From Domibacillus tundrae (GTDB lineage Bacteria > Bacillota > Bacilli > Bacillales > Domibacillaceae), in the NCBI RefSeq assembly GCF_000970675.1, contig NZ_LAJA01000001.1:310001-374000 (forward strand): DNA of 64,000 bases, in the 5' to 3' direction. The notes below the pieces were generated by a model. The model did no database searches, was not told the DNA's origin, and saw only the letters and a program-made list of their open reading frames with translations. The position numbers and the translations under genes are program-made. Numbering within the stretch: position 1 is the stretch's first letter; each line of letters starts with the position of its first letter. This document shows positions 40,604 through 48,955 of the stretch, piece by piece.

Positions 40604-41536
40604 TTATTTCACCTGGGATGTATCTTGATTAAAGAAGTTCACAAATCGCTGCGTCTGAGTATTGAGAGACTGGGCTGAATTGGCGATTTTTATGAAGTCT
40701 TCACCGGCCTGTTGAATTTCGATTCGGCTTTCTTCGACATTGGTCTGAACGCGTGTCGTACCACCGGCGATTTTTTCAATTTCTTTTGTTATGGCTTCAA
40801 TGTTATCGCGGATTTCAATAATGGATGATTCGACGTTAGAAGAGAGTTTGCGCACTTCTTTGGCGACGACGTCAAATCCGCGGCCGTGTTCGCCGGCACG
40901 GGCTGCTTCAATCGCAGCGTTGAGCGCCAGCAGGTTTGTCTGCGCGGCGATGTTACGGATCGTCTGGACAATGCCGGTGATTGATTCTACCTGTTTTTGC
41001 AGGTTAGTCAATGTTTCTGTATTTTCGATGGACTCACCGGTGATTTTTTGGATGCTTTTAAGCAGTTCGTTGCTGCGCTCAATGCCGGTTTCAGACCGGA
41101 TGCTTAACTCACCGGCTACCCGCTGCAGTTCACCCGTTACCTGTGTAATCGTGTCGTGGTCTTCTGTAATATCAGTGGCGACTTTTAAAACGCCGGTGAC
41201 GCGATTGCTGCCGGGATGAAAAATAGGCATATAGGTCGCTTCCAGCCAGATCGCCTGGCCATTTGCATCCATACGTTCAATTTTATCTTGAAACGTTTTT
41301 CCTGAAAACAGGCTTTTCCAAAATGTTTCATAAGCCGCACTATTCGCGAAGTGTGGGAAACAAAGTTCCTTGTGGTACATGCCTATCAGTTGTTCGGGTG
41401 TATAACCCACTGCTTTGGCAAAATGATGATTGACGTATTCGACCCGGCGGTCCAAATCGAAACGAATAACGGCCAGACTTGCTTCAATTGTCTTGCCGAT
41501 AAGAGAATCATTAAACCCTGCATTTTCCGTCGTCAT
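40604..41536 (-). CDS. soluble PAS-domain chemoreceptor
   Basis: 310 residues with no membrane helix. PAS domain (about 10-125: [31 protein letters not shown], later [11 protein letters not shown]) followed by a short methyl-accepting signalling domain whose tip is conserved ([20 protein letters not shown] then [17 protein letters not shown]). This fits cytoplasmic energy- or redox-type taxis sensors. The ATG lies before [16 protein letters not shown]. Single gene. Confidence 0.9.
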   Translation of the reverse strand: MTTENAGFNDSLIGKTIEASLAVIRFDLDRRVEYVNHHFAKAVGYTPEQLIGMYHKELCFPHFANSAAYETFWKSLFSGKTFQDKIERMDANGQAIWLEATYMPIFHPGSNRVTGVLKVATDITEDHDTITQVTGELQRVAGELSIRSETGIERSNELLKSIQKITGESIENTETLTNLQKQVESITGIVQTIRNIAAQTNLLALNAAIEAARAGEHGRGFDVVAKEVRKLSSNVESSIIEIRDNIEAITKEIEKIAGGTTRVQTNVEESRIEIQQAGEDFIKIANSAQSLNTQTQRFVNFFNQDTSQVK

Positions 41537-41802
41537 ATTCTTAGTATCCTCCTAAAAACTGTTGAGAAATCTCTATATTTACAGTAAATACCGTTTTAAT
41601 AGTTAAATACTATTGTAAGCAGTTGCTGAATAAGTAGCGATAAAATTCCAGGATCATAACGTTGGACACGTTCAGCAGAAAAACGAGTTCAATTGCTGGG
41701 CGATTTTGACAAAATCCGCTATACTGGTCATATTGTAAAGTGAAAGAAGGCTTTTGTTTAAATGGCTTCTTTGGTTTTGGGAGAAAGAGAGGGGTTTATA
41801 GT

Positions 41803-43008
41803 TTGGATGTAAGACGCAGCAGCAAGCGGACCCAAATGGCCATGCTTCTCGGGGCGCTTGGCGCAATGGGACCTTTTACGATTGATATGTATTTGCCGTC
41901 GTTTCCGACCATTGCGGATGACTACAGCACGACGGCATCGTTCGTGCAAATCAGTTTGACCGCCTGTTTAATCGGCCTGGCACTTGGACAAATTATCATT
42001 GGTCCGATGAGCGATGTGCGGGGGCGGAAAAAACCGCTTACTTTTTTCTTGTTTTTATACTTTATCGCATCCCTTTTATGCGCTTTTGCGCCATCGATTT
42101 ACTGGTTTATTGCGGCGCGCGTGATGCAGGGATTTTCAGCAGCCGGTGGACTTGTCATTTCACGCGCAGTCGTTCGGGATATGTACAGCGGCCGGGAACT
42201 GACGAAGTTTTTCGCCTTGCTTATGCTCGTCAACAATTTAGGCCCGATTTTAGCGCCGATCATTGGCGGCGGTGTGCTGGCATTTACCGATTGGTCCGGT
42301 GTCTTTCTTGTATTAAGTGCCGTTGGCATTATACTAATGCTTGTCGTGATATGGAAATTGGATGAAACGCTTCCGGTGGAAAAGCGCCAGCCAAGCAGCA
42401 TTACACAGACGTTCAGAAGCTTCGGTTCCCTTCTTGGCAATCGCGAGTTTATGGGCTATGCGCTGGCACAGGGCATAATGGTCGGCGGCATTTTTGCTTA
42501 TGTATCCGGCATCCCTTTTGTCTATCAAAATATATATGGCGTGTCGCCGCAGGTATTCAGCTTTTTATTTGGCCTGAACGGAATTGGCATTATGATCAGC
42601 ACGCAAATTGTGGGCCGGTTTTCGGACAATATTCCGACGGAGCGTTTTTTGCGGATCGGCTTGTTTATGTCTGCCGCTGCCGGGACGGTCTTGCTTGCCA
42701 TGATTTTGATTCACGGCCCGCTTTACTCGATTGCGATCCCGCTCTTCTTTTTCGTTTCGTCCATCGGTATTATCGGAACCTCGGCATTCTCGCTCGCGAT
42801 GGAAACGCAAGGGCACATTGCGGGCAGCGCTTCGGCATTGCTCGGCTTGCTTCCATTTGCGCTAGGCGCCATGACGTCGCCGCTTGTGGGCATTGCCGGA
42901 GAAAACACAGCCGTTCCAATGGGTCTGACGATCTTTGGGGCCAGCATGCTGGCAATGGTCGCGTATTTCGGGCTTGCCCGCAGTGCGAAAAGAAGCACAC
43001 AACCTTAA
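41803..43008 (+). CDS. Bcr/CflA family MFS drug-resistance transporter
   Basis: 401 residues with 12 helices. TTG 41803 is chosen (AGAGGGG about 9 bases upstream), giving MDVRRSSKRTQMAMLLGALG. Motif A is GPMSDVRGRKKPL (about 66-78); motif D1-like GPFTIDMYLPSFP near residue 25 and RVMQGFSAAGGLVISRAVVRD (about 103-123) are typical of Bcr/CflA exporters. Probably a proton-driven exporter of drugs or small metabolites; substrate unknown. Confidence 0.9.
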   Translation: MDVRRSSKRTQMAMLLGALGAMGPFTIDMYLPSFPTIADDYSTTASFVQISLTACLIGLALGQIIIGPMSDVRGRKKPLTFFLFLYFIASLLCAFAPSIYWFIAARVMQGFSAAGGLVISRAVVRDMYSGRELTKFFALLMLVNNLGPILAPIIGGGVLAFTDWSGVFLVLSAVGIILMLVVIWKLDETLPVEKRQPSSITQTFRSFGSLLGNREFMGYALAQGIMVGGIFAYVSGIPFVYQNIYGVSPQVFSFLFGLNGIGIMISTQIVGRFSDNIPTERFLRIGLFMSAAAGTVLLAMILIHGPLYSIAIPLFFFVSSIGIIGTSAFSLAMETQGHIAGSASALLGLLPFALGAMTSPLVGIAGENTAVPMGLTIFGASMLAMVAYFGLARSAKRSTQP

Positions 43009-43027
43009 TCGGTCGTGTGCTTTTTTA
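42993..43027 (+). terminator. Rho-independent terminator
   Basis: AAGCACACAACC pairs with GGTCGTGTGCTT, then TTTTTT. The stem overlaps the last codons of the transporter gene. Confidence 0.85.
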
Positions 43028-43198
43028 TATTTTGAGGTAGAGGCAGACAGCAACCCCCGAAATAAGGCTGGTAGATAACGGACAATGACCGGAAAGCCAG
43101 CCGAACAATTCTTCCTTAAAAGAATTGCATGCCGGTCCGGATTAAGAGGATAATGAGAACAGAAATCCCGCTGCAAGCGGATAGGAAGGATGGGTCAA

Positions 43199-43678
43199 AT
43201 GTTAGCAGTCATTCAAAAAGGAAAATCAGGATATGTGGCGCGATTTGAGCGTCAGATGAATCATCCGGTAGAAAAGGTATGGGCGATGCTGACGGAGAAT
43301 GAAAAACTGGCTTTATGGTTTTCAGAGCTTCGCGTTGAGAATTTATGTGAAGGCGGCACGATGGCATTTGATATGCGGGATGGGACATTTGGAAAATTCC
43401 CGATTACGGATTTTCAGGACCAATCTGTTCTTGCGTATACGTGGGGAGAAGACCATGTCCGGTTTGAACTGCATGACGCGGCCAATGGATGCCGGCTTGT
43501 TCTGGCCGAAACGATACAAAAGATTAACGATCATACAGCAAAAGATTTAGCTGGATGGCATGTATGTCTGAATGTGATCGAAGCCTTATTAGACGGAAGA
43601 ACGGTTGTCTCAAGGCAAGACGACTGGAAAAACTGGTATAAAAAATATGTGGCTGCGGTCAAAGAAGCTGCGAGATAG
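43199..43678 (+). CDS. SRPBCC/AHSA1-like protein
   Basis: 159 residues from ATG 43199 (AGGAAGG 10 bases upstream; ATG 43190 is too near the site). FERQMNHPVEKVWAMLTENE KLALWF, a beta sheet (FPITDFQDQSVLAYTWGEDH) and a C-terminal helix (DLAGWHVCLNVIEALLDG) match AHSA1/YndB-type SRPBCC proteins. Ligand unknown. Confidence 0.88.
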   Translation: MLAVIQKGKSGYVARFERQMNHPVEKVWAMLTENEKLALWFSELRVENLCEGGTMAFDMRDGTFGKFPITDFQDQSVLAYTWGEDHVRFELHDAANGCRLVLAETIQKINDHTAKDLAGWHVCLNVIEALLDGRTVVSRQDDWKNWYKKYVAAVKEAAR

Positions 43679-43736
43679 AAGGGAGAAAATATAGAGACTT
43701 TGATAAAAAATAAATCTTCCTATATATAAGCAAAGC

Positions 43737-43768
43737 AGCCCATTCAAAGCTGGGCTTTTTTTTTTTTG
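43737..43768 (+). terminator. Rho-independent terminator
   Basis: AGCCCA pairs with TGGGCT over 8 bases, followed by at least ten T. Confidence 0.8.
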
Positions 43769-43861
43769 AAAAAACTACCTTTTAGAATGAAACTTCTATT
43801 CTTACTATCACGTAGAGTTAGGTGATCTATATTTTGCCATGAAAGGAAGTTGAGCTTTTAT

Positions 43862-45349
43862 ATGGGAAATACAGTCATTTTTCTTATTTTCGTTCTTATT
43901 TTAGCGGCGGCAGGAGCGGCACTTTGGTACTTTTTCATGAAAGTGCGTTACCGGACCGCGAAATCAAATGAAGCGCTCGTCATTACGGGACCAAAGCTTG
44001 GTGATACCGAAAAAGAAACGAATATTTTTACCGATGATGAAGGACGTTCGATGAAAATTATCCGCGGCGGCGGATATCGTCTCCGTATGTTCCAGACGTC
44101 AACACCGGTCAATTTAACATCCTTTCAGCTGAAATTAACGACACCGCGCGTCTACACAAATGGCGGCGTACCGATCGTTGCGGATGCTGTTGCGATGGTG
44201 AAAGTAGCCGACACCCTAAAAGGGATTGCCAACTACGCCGAGCAGTTTTTGGGCAAAAAACAGGAGGAAATTGAAGTGGAAATCACGGAAGTCCTTGGAA
44301 GCAATCTGCGGGCGATTTTATCTAAAATGACGGTGGAAGAAATTAATGGCGACCGGGAAGGCTTTAACAAGCAGGTTACCGAAATTGCCCAAAAGCAGCT
44401 CGATGAAATGGGTTTTAAAATTACGTCACTCGGACTGACCGATCTGCGTGATTCAGATGCGAAAAACGGCTACCTCGACAACCTCGGGCGCCCACGGATT
44501 GCGGAAGTGCGCAAGCAGGCGGAAATCGCCGAAGCGGACAGCGAACGGGAAACACGTATTCATAAAGCGAAAACAGACCAGGAAGCGCGTGAAGAAGAAT
44601 ACAAGCGTGAAATCGCCACCGCCGAATCGAAAAAAGCAAAGGATTTAAAAGACGCGGCAATTAAAGAAGAAACCGAACGGGCACGGGCAAAATCCGAGCA
44701 GTCCTACGAGCTTGAAAGAGCAAAGCTTGCCAAAGAAGTAAAAGAAGCGGAGCTCATTTTAGTCAGCCGTGAAAAAGAGGAACAGCTTCGTATTCACCAG
44801 CTTGAGCGCGAGCGGCTTGTGACACTCGAAGCGGAAGAAACGAAAATCCGGAAAGCAAAAGCGGACGCTGATTTCTATGAAACAACGAAAAGGGTGGAAG
44901 CAGAAGCACAAAAAGCCCAAATCGACGGAGCAGCAAAAGCAAGAATTGTCCGTGAAGCGGGTCTGGCCGAAGCAGAAGTCGTCCTAAAAAAGGGAGAAGC
45001 AGAAGCGAAAGCCCGCCAGTTGCTTGCAGAAGCGATTGAAGAACACGGTGATGTCATCATTACGGAAAAAATCATTGAAATGTTGCCGCTGCTCGCAGAA
45101 AAAATCGCACAGCCGTTGAACAATGTCGACTCAATTAAAATCATCCAAACAGGCAGCGAGTCTGGCATTCCGTCCGTCAGTAAAGGTGTTACCGACACAA
45201 TGCTTGGTATTCAGGATCCATTAAAGGAGTTAACAGGAATTGATGTAGCGAGCCTTCTAAAGGATTTTGCCTCTAAAGGAAAACGAGTTGAAACCGCCCC
45301 TGCTCCGATTAATCAAATGACTGAAACAATAAAGGAAGAAAATAAATAA
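43862..45349 (+). CDS. floT: flotillin-like SPFH protein
   Basis: 495 residues. A membrane helix (about 5-26) precedes the SPFH/band-7 domain (about 30-210; ALVITGPKLGD, TPRVYTNGGVPIVADAVAMV KVAD, EEIEVEITEVLGSNLRAILS). A long coiled coil rich in EKA repeats (about 215-410) mediates oligomerisation. The C-terminus has LPLLAEKIAQPLNNVDSIKI. Flotillins scaffold functional membrane microdomains. In B. subtilis floT lies with the NfeD gene yuaF; here neither neighbour is an NfeD, so the protein is orphaned. ATG 43862 is used rather than TTG 43850. Confidence 0.9.
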   Translation: MGNTVIFLIFVLILAAAGAALWYFFMKVRYRTAKSNEALVITGPKLGDTEKETNIFTDDEGRSMKIIRGGGYRLRMFQTSTPVNLTSFQLKLTTPRVYTNGGVPIVADAVAMVKVADTLKGIANYAEQFLGKKQEEIEVEITEVLGSNLRAILSKMTVEEINGDREGFNKQVTEIAQKQLDEMGFKITSLGLTDLRDSDAKNGYLDNLGRPRIAEVRKQAEIAEADSERETRIHKAKTDQEAREEEYKREIATAESKKAKDLKDAAIKEETERARAKSEQSYELERAKLAKEVKEAELILVSREKEEQLRIHQLERERLVTLEAEETKIRKAKADADFYETTKRVEAEAQKAQIDGAAKARIVREAGLAEAEVVLKKGEAEAKARQLLAEAIEEHGDVIITEKIIEMLPLLAEKIAQPLNNVDSIKIIQTGSESGIPSVSKGVTDTMLGIQDPLKELTGIDVASLLKDFASKGKRVETAPAPINQMTETIKEENK

Positions 45350-45390
45350 AAAACAGCTCTCTGCCGAATCGGTAAGGGAGCTGTTTTAAT
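45350..45390. terminator. bidirectional terminator
   Basis: AAACAGCTC pairs with GAGCTGTTT across an 18-base loop that can pair internally (CCGA/TCGG). Overlaps the end of the convergent lipoprotein gene. Confidence 0.75.
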
Positions 45391-45871
45391 CTTTTATTTC
45401 AAATGGCGCAGCGAGCTGAAATTCATCTGAATGGACTCCTGCGCCCTGTTCATTAATGGAGAATTCGCTGAATGATTTAACGATCCGGTAGCTGCCGCTA
45501 GAAAGTGGTCCTTCCAATTGGCCGAGATCGACGGTTTCCATCGTCTGTTTGCGAGGTGAGGCTAAAAGGCCAATGTCTTCAAAGATATTCATGTTTTCTT
45601 TAAATGGAACCACATACCACGTTTTGCCAATTTTCTGCTCGATCAGGAAAGAGCGTCCGTATGTAAATTCAGCGTTGCGCCCATTTTGAATGACAAGCGT
45701 AAGCCCGTTGCCCGACACATTTTTCACCGTCATCGAGAGTCCATTTTGTTCATTCGACAGGTCTTGAATCGGGGCGGTTTGCTCTTCCGGTGATTTGGGA
45801 GCCGGCTCCTCTGATTGGCAGCCTGATAACAGCAGCAGGGAGGCAGCTAATTGAACAATCCCTTTTCTCAT
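45386..45871 (-). CDS. lipoprotein with Ig-like domain
   Basis: 161 residues. Signal peptide with lipobox LLSGC (Cys18), a Pro/Glu-rich linker, then a beta-sandwich domain (about 48-158: LSMTVKNVSGNGLTLVIQN, FLIEQKIGKTWYVVPF, SGSYRIVKSFSEF) of the bacterial Ig-like type seen in several Bacillus lipoproteins. Its ATG overlaps the stop of the YceI gene, so the two are translated together. Confidence 0.8.
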   Translation of the reverse strand: MRKGIVQLAASLLLLSGCQSEEPAPKSPEEQTAPIQDLSNEQNGLSMTVKNVSGNGLTLVIQNGRNAEFTYGRSFLIEQKIGKTWYVVPFKENMNIFEDIGLLASPRKQTMETVDLGQLEGPLSSGSYRIVKSFSEFSINEQGAGVHSDEFQLAAPFEIKD

Positions 45872-46380
45872 GATTCTTTTGTGAGCTGAATGTTAAGGGT
45901 AAAATGAACGTCATCGCCGGCCAGCGCTCCCTGTATACTTTCGCCTTCCGCCAGCCCATAATCGCTTCGCTTCACTGTGCCGTTTCCCTTGAAGCTGCTT
46001 TTTTCAGGATTATCTGGATTTTCTGCTTCACCTTTAAAGGTGGCATAAAAGGACTCGGTCCGGGTTATGCCGTGAAGGGAAAATTCCCCAATCAATTCGT
46101 ATTGATGTTCCTCATGCTCCAGAATATTGTTAGCGATAAAGCGCATATCCGGAAATTTTTTAACATCAAAGAATTCTTCGCTTACCAAAAGGGCATCCCG
46201 GTTTTTGTCACCTGTATCAATACTGTTCAGATCAACCATGAAAGCAATATTCGCTGTGACGAGGCTGCCGGGGTCTGACTCTACAACAGCTTCATATGAA
46301 TGAAAGGAGCCTTTCACTTGATTGGCGTCAAAAATGATGCTGCTTTGCGACTCGTCTACTGTCCATTTGATTTTATCCAT
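45868..46380 (-). CDS. YceI family lipid-binding protein
   Basis: 170 residues without a signal peptide. KWTVDESQSSIIFDANQVKG... FMVDLNSIDTGDKNRDALL, FPDMRFIANNI and the late FTLNIQLTK define the YceI beta-barrel (lipocalin-like, isoprenoid binding). The start at ATG 46380 has GGGGG upstream; the frame continues further but without a site. Coupled to the downstream lipoprotein gene (ATGA overlap). Confidence 0.9.
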   Translation of the reverse strand: MDKIKWTVDESQSSIIFDANQVKGSFHSYEAVVESDPGSLVTANIAFMVDLNSIDTGDKNRDALLVSEEFFDVKKFPDMRFIANNILEHEEHQYELIGEFSLHGITRTESFYATFKGEAENPDNPEKSSFKGNGTVKRSDYGLAEGESIQGALAGDDVHFTLNIQLTKES

Positions 46381-46492
46381 TTTCGTTTCCCCCTTCGTTT
46401 TCTCTTTTTTATTGTTTCCCTTCATTAGAATGAACAAAACAACAAATCAGCGCTATTTTAAACGGACATACTAGTCAAAAGGGGGTGAAGGA

Positions 46493-46735
46493 TTGGATAA
46501 GGAAAAGAATTATCAAGAAATGACGAACGTGCAGGATCAGCAGACCATTATACCGGAAGAATTTCCGGAAGGGTCCTACGGGGCAGCGATAGGGGAAGAG
46601 GCAAAGGTGGAAAACAAAAGCACACCGTGGAAAAAGAATCAGCGAACAGCAAGTGCATTTACGTATGAATTCAGGCGGCAGCACGAAAATGTGCCGAGGC
46701 AATATCCAGGCGCGCATCCTACGCACGATGAATGA
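46493..46735 (+). CDS. 80-residue cytosolic protein, Bacillaceae-specific type
   Basis: TTG start with GGGGGTGAAGG upstream. The product (EEFPEGSYGAAIGEEAKVEN then KSTPWKKNQRTASAFTYEFR and PRQYPGAHPTHDE) is hydrophilic and ends in the PGAHPTHD motif typical of a conserved Bacillus family of small cytosolic proteins of unknown function. No membrane helix. Confidence 0.75.
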   Translation: MDKEKNYQEMTNVQDQQTIIPEEFPEGSYGAAIGEEAKVENKSTPWKKNQRTASAFTYEFRRQHENVPRQYPGAHPTHDE

Positions 46736-46775
46736 AATGGCTTCTTAATTCTTAAAACACCAGCTATCTGTAACG

Positions 46776-46930
46776 GCTTGAGCCGGTACAAATAAATTCA
46801 CGGCGGTTTCCTATGCTTTATGGGCCGAAAAAGTTTCACCGCCTTAAGAAGAGTAAAGGCCGGTCCCAAATGAAAAGCAGCACCCCTAAGCGGTAAGGTT
46901 ATTCCATTTTGGAACAGCCTTACCGCTTTA
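46776..46930 (+). repeat. structured intergenic repeat, copy 2
   Basis: Begins GCTTGAGCCGGTAC and continues GGCGGTTTCCTATGC, matching copy 1 at 3628. GGCGGT pairs with ACCGCC (near 46842), and GGCCGGTCCC (46858) corresponds to the ACCGGTCC/GGCCGG region of copy 1. The tail is a long hairpin: AAGCGGTAAGG...TTCCA with TGGAA...CCTTACCGCTT (46888-46928). No coding frame. It lies between the small cytosolic gene and cysJ. Confidence 0.55.
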
Positions 46931-46938
46931 TGTCTAAC

Positions 46939-46955
46939 TGAGAATGATTCTTATT
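46939..46955. promoter_or_regulatory. possible Fur-family operator
   Basis: TGAGAATGATTCTTATT agrees with the Fur consensus core (TGATAATGATTATCATT) at 14 of 17 positions and contains the palindrome AGAATgATTCT. It is 54 bp upstream of the -35 of cysJ, rather distant for a repressor, so the call is tentative. Confidence 0.35.
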
Positions 46956-47008
46956 ATTTTCGTTACTACTATAAGTTATCACTAATGGTTAGCATAAACA
47001 AAACCAAC

Positions 47009-47037
47009 TTGACTTGTAGGAATAATAAGTCTACGAT
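47009..47037 (+). promoter_or_regulatory. cysJI promoter
   Basis: TTGACT (47009-47014), 17-bp spacer, TACGAT (47032-47037). An AT-rich inverted repeat AATAATA (47021-47027) and TATTATT (47043-47049) straddles the -10 and may be an operator for a sulfur regulator; the specific regulator cannot be named. Confidence 0.6.
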
Positions 47038-47092
47038 AAATGTATTATTATAGCGTTAAAAGAATTTCCTATATTATGTGAGGTGGATCGTG

Positions 47093-48928
47093 TTGCAATT
47101 TCAAGTAACGAACAGTCCGTTTAATGAGGAGCAGGCAGAACTCCTGAATCGTCTTCTGCCAACGTTAACCGAATCGCAAAAGGTATGGTTAGGCGGGTAT
47201 TTAGCAGCTTCTCCATCTGCTGCTGTTTCAGCAGTGCCAGCAGCACCAGCTGCAACGGAGACAGCGAGCGCAGACGTTCAGGCACCGCAAGCTCCAGTCG
47301 TGTCGAAAGATGTCACCATTTTGTATGGTTCTCAAACCGGTAACGCACAGCGTCTATCTCAAAAAGCCGGCAAGACCCTTGAATCAAATGGTTTTAATGT
47401 CACTGTTTCGGCAATGAGCGACTTTAAGCCGAACAATTTGAAAAAAGTGCAAAACTTGCTGATCGTGGTAAGCACGCACGGAGAAGGCGATCCGCCGGAT
47501 AACGCGATCACGTTCCATGAGTTTCTTCATGGCAAGCGCGCGCCAAAACTGGACGACACCCGCTTTTCTGTACTTTCTCTTGGCGACAGCTCGTATGAAT
47601 TTTTCTGCCAGACAGGAAAAGAATTTGACCAGCGTCTTGAAGAGCTGGGCGGCGAACGTATTGCACCGCGCGTGGACTGTGACCTTGACTTTGACGAGCC
47701 GGCAGCAGAATGGCTTGACAATGTTGTAAACGGATTGTCCGCCGCATCAGGAACAGGAACGTCTTCATCGGCTTCCGCCGCATCAGAAGCAACAGCAGTT
47801 GAATCTGAGTATTCAAGAACAAATCCGTTTCACGCGGAAGTACTTGAAAGTATGAACTTAAACGGACGCGGTTCAAACAAAGAAACGCGCCACCTTGAAA
47901 TCTCACTTGAAGGCTCCGGCCTCATATATAAACCGGGTGACAGCCTCGGCATTTATCCACAAAACGATCCGTTGTTTGTCGATGAACTCATTCAGGCGCT
48001 CGGCTGGAACGCGGACGAGACGATTACTATTAATAAACAAGGCGATGTCCGTTCATTACGTGACGCGTTTTTGTCTCATTATGAAATTACCGTTTTAACA
48101 AAACCGTTATTAGAAAAAATCGCCCAATTAACAGGTGTTGACGAGCTGCACGATTTAATTGGCAGCAGCGAGCAAGTGAAAGCGTATATAAACGGCCGCG
48201 ATCTGCTTGATGTTGTCCAGCAATTTGGCCCGTTCGGCGTCTCACCTCAGGCTTTTGCGGATGTACTTCGCAAAATGCCGGCGCGTCTTTATTCGATTGC
48301 GAGCAGCTTAGAAGCAAATCCGGACGAAGTACATGTCACAATTGGTGCGGTTCGCTACAATGCAAACGGCCGTGACCGGAATGGTGTCTGCTCGATTCTT
48401 TGCGCAGAGCGGCTGGAGCCGGGGGATACATTGCCGGTTTATATTCAGCATAATGACAACTTCAAGCTGCCGGAAAATCCTGAAACGCCTGTAATTATGA
48501 TTGGACCTGGCACAGGAGTAGCACCGTTCCGTTCGTTTATGCAGGAGCGTGAAGAGTCAGGTGCAGCCGGTCCCACGTGGATGTTCTTCGGTGACCAGCA
48601 TTTTGTCACAGACTTCTTGTATCAAACCGAATGGCAAAAATGGCTGAAAGACGGCGTGTTAACAAAAATGGATGTGGCGTTCTCACGTGACACGGCCCAA
48701 AAAGTGTACGTGCAGCATCGCATGCAGGAAAGCAGCAAAGAATTATTCCAATGGCTCCAAGAAGGCGCAGCGGTTTACGTATGCGGCGACGAGAAAAACA
48801 TGGCGCACGACGTTCATCATACATTGATCGATATTATTGAAAAAGCAGGCAGCATGAGCCGCGAGCAGGCGGAGCAATATGTAGCCGACATGCAGCAGCA
48901 AAAACGCTATCAGCGCGACGTATATTAA
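47093..48928 (+). CDS. cysJ: assimilatory sulfite reductase (NADPH) flavoprotein subunit
   Basis: 611 residues. Electron-transfer subunit: NADPH to FAD to FMN, passing electrons to CysI for the six-electron reduction of sulfite to sulfide. An N-terminal leader and Ala-rich linker are followed by the flavodoxin domain (about 78-215; TILYGSQTGNAQRL), then the FAD-binding and connecting region (RLYSIASS near 400) and the NADP-binding domain (GPGTGVAPFRSF near 475), ending in RYQRDVY. The TTG at 47093 with AGGTGG 7 bases upstream is preferred to GTG 47090. CysI follows 27 bases downstream. Confidence 0.95.
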   Translation: MQFQVTNSPFNEEQAELLNRLLPTLTESQKVWLGGYLAASPSAAVSAVPAAPAATETASADVQAPQAPVVSKDVTILYGSQTGNAQRLSQKAGKTLESNGFNVTVSAMSDFKPNNLKKVQNLLIVVSTHGEGDPPDNAITFHEFLHGKRAPKLDDTRFSVLSLGDSSYEFFCQTGKEFDQRLEELGGERIAPRVDCDLDFDEPAAEWLDNVVNGLSAASGTGTSSSASAASEATAVESEYSRTNPFHAEVLESMNLNGRGSNKETRHLEISLEGSGLIYKPGDSLGIYPQNDPLFVDELIQALGWNADETITINKQGDVRSLRDAFLSHYEITVLTKPLLEKIAQLTGVDELHDLIGSSEQVKAYINGRDLLDVVQQFGPFGVSPQAFADVLRKMPARLYSIASSLEANPDEVHVTIGAVRYNANGRDRNGVCSILCAERLEPGDTLPVYIQHNDNFKLPENPETPVIMIGPGTGVAPFRSFMQEREESGAAGPTWMFFGDQHFVTDFLYQTEWQKWLKDGVLTKMDVAFSRDTAQKVYVQHRMQESSKELFQWLQEGAAVYVCGDEKNMAHDVHHTLIDIIEKAGSMSREQAEQYVADMQQQKRYQRDVY

Positions 48929-48955
48929 GTTTTTGATTGAAAGGGGACAAGCACA

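Noticed and set aside
41740-41802. N-terminal extension of the Bcr/CflA transporter from 41740
   Set aside because: Twenty-one extra residues unlike the family, and the better ribosome site (AGAGGGG) serves TTG 41803.
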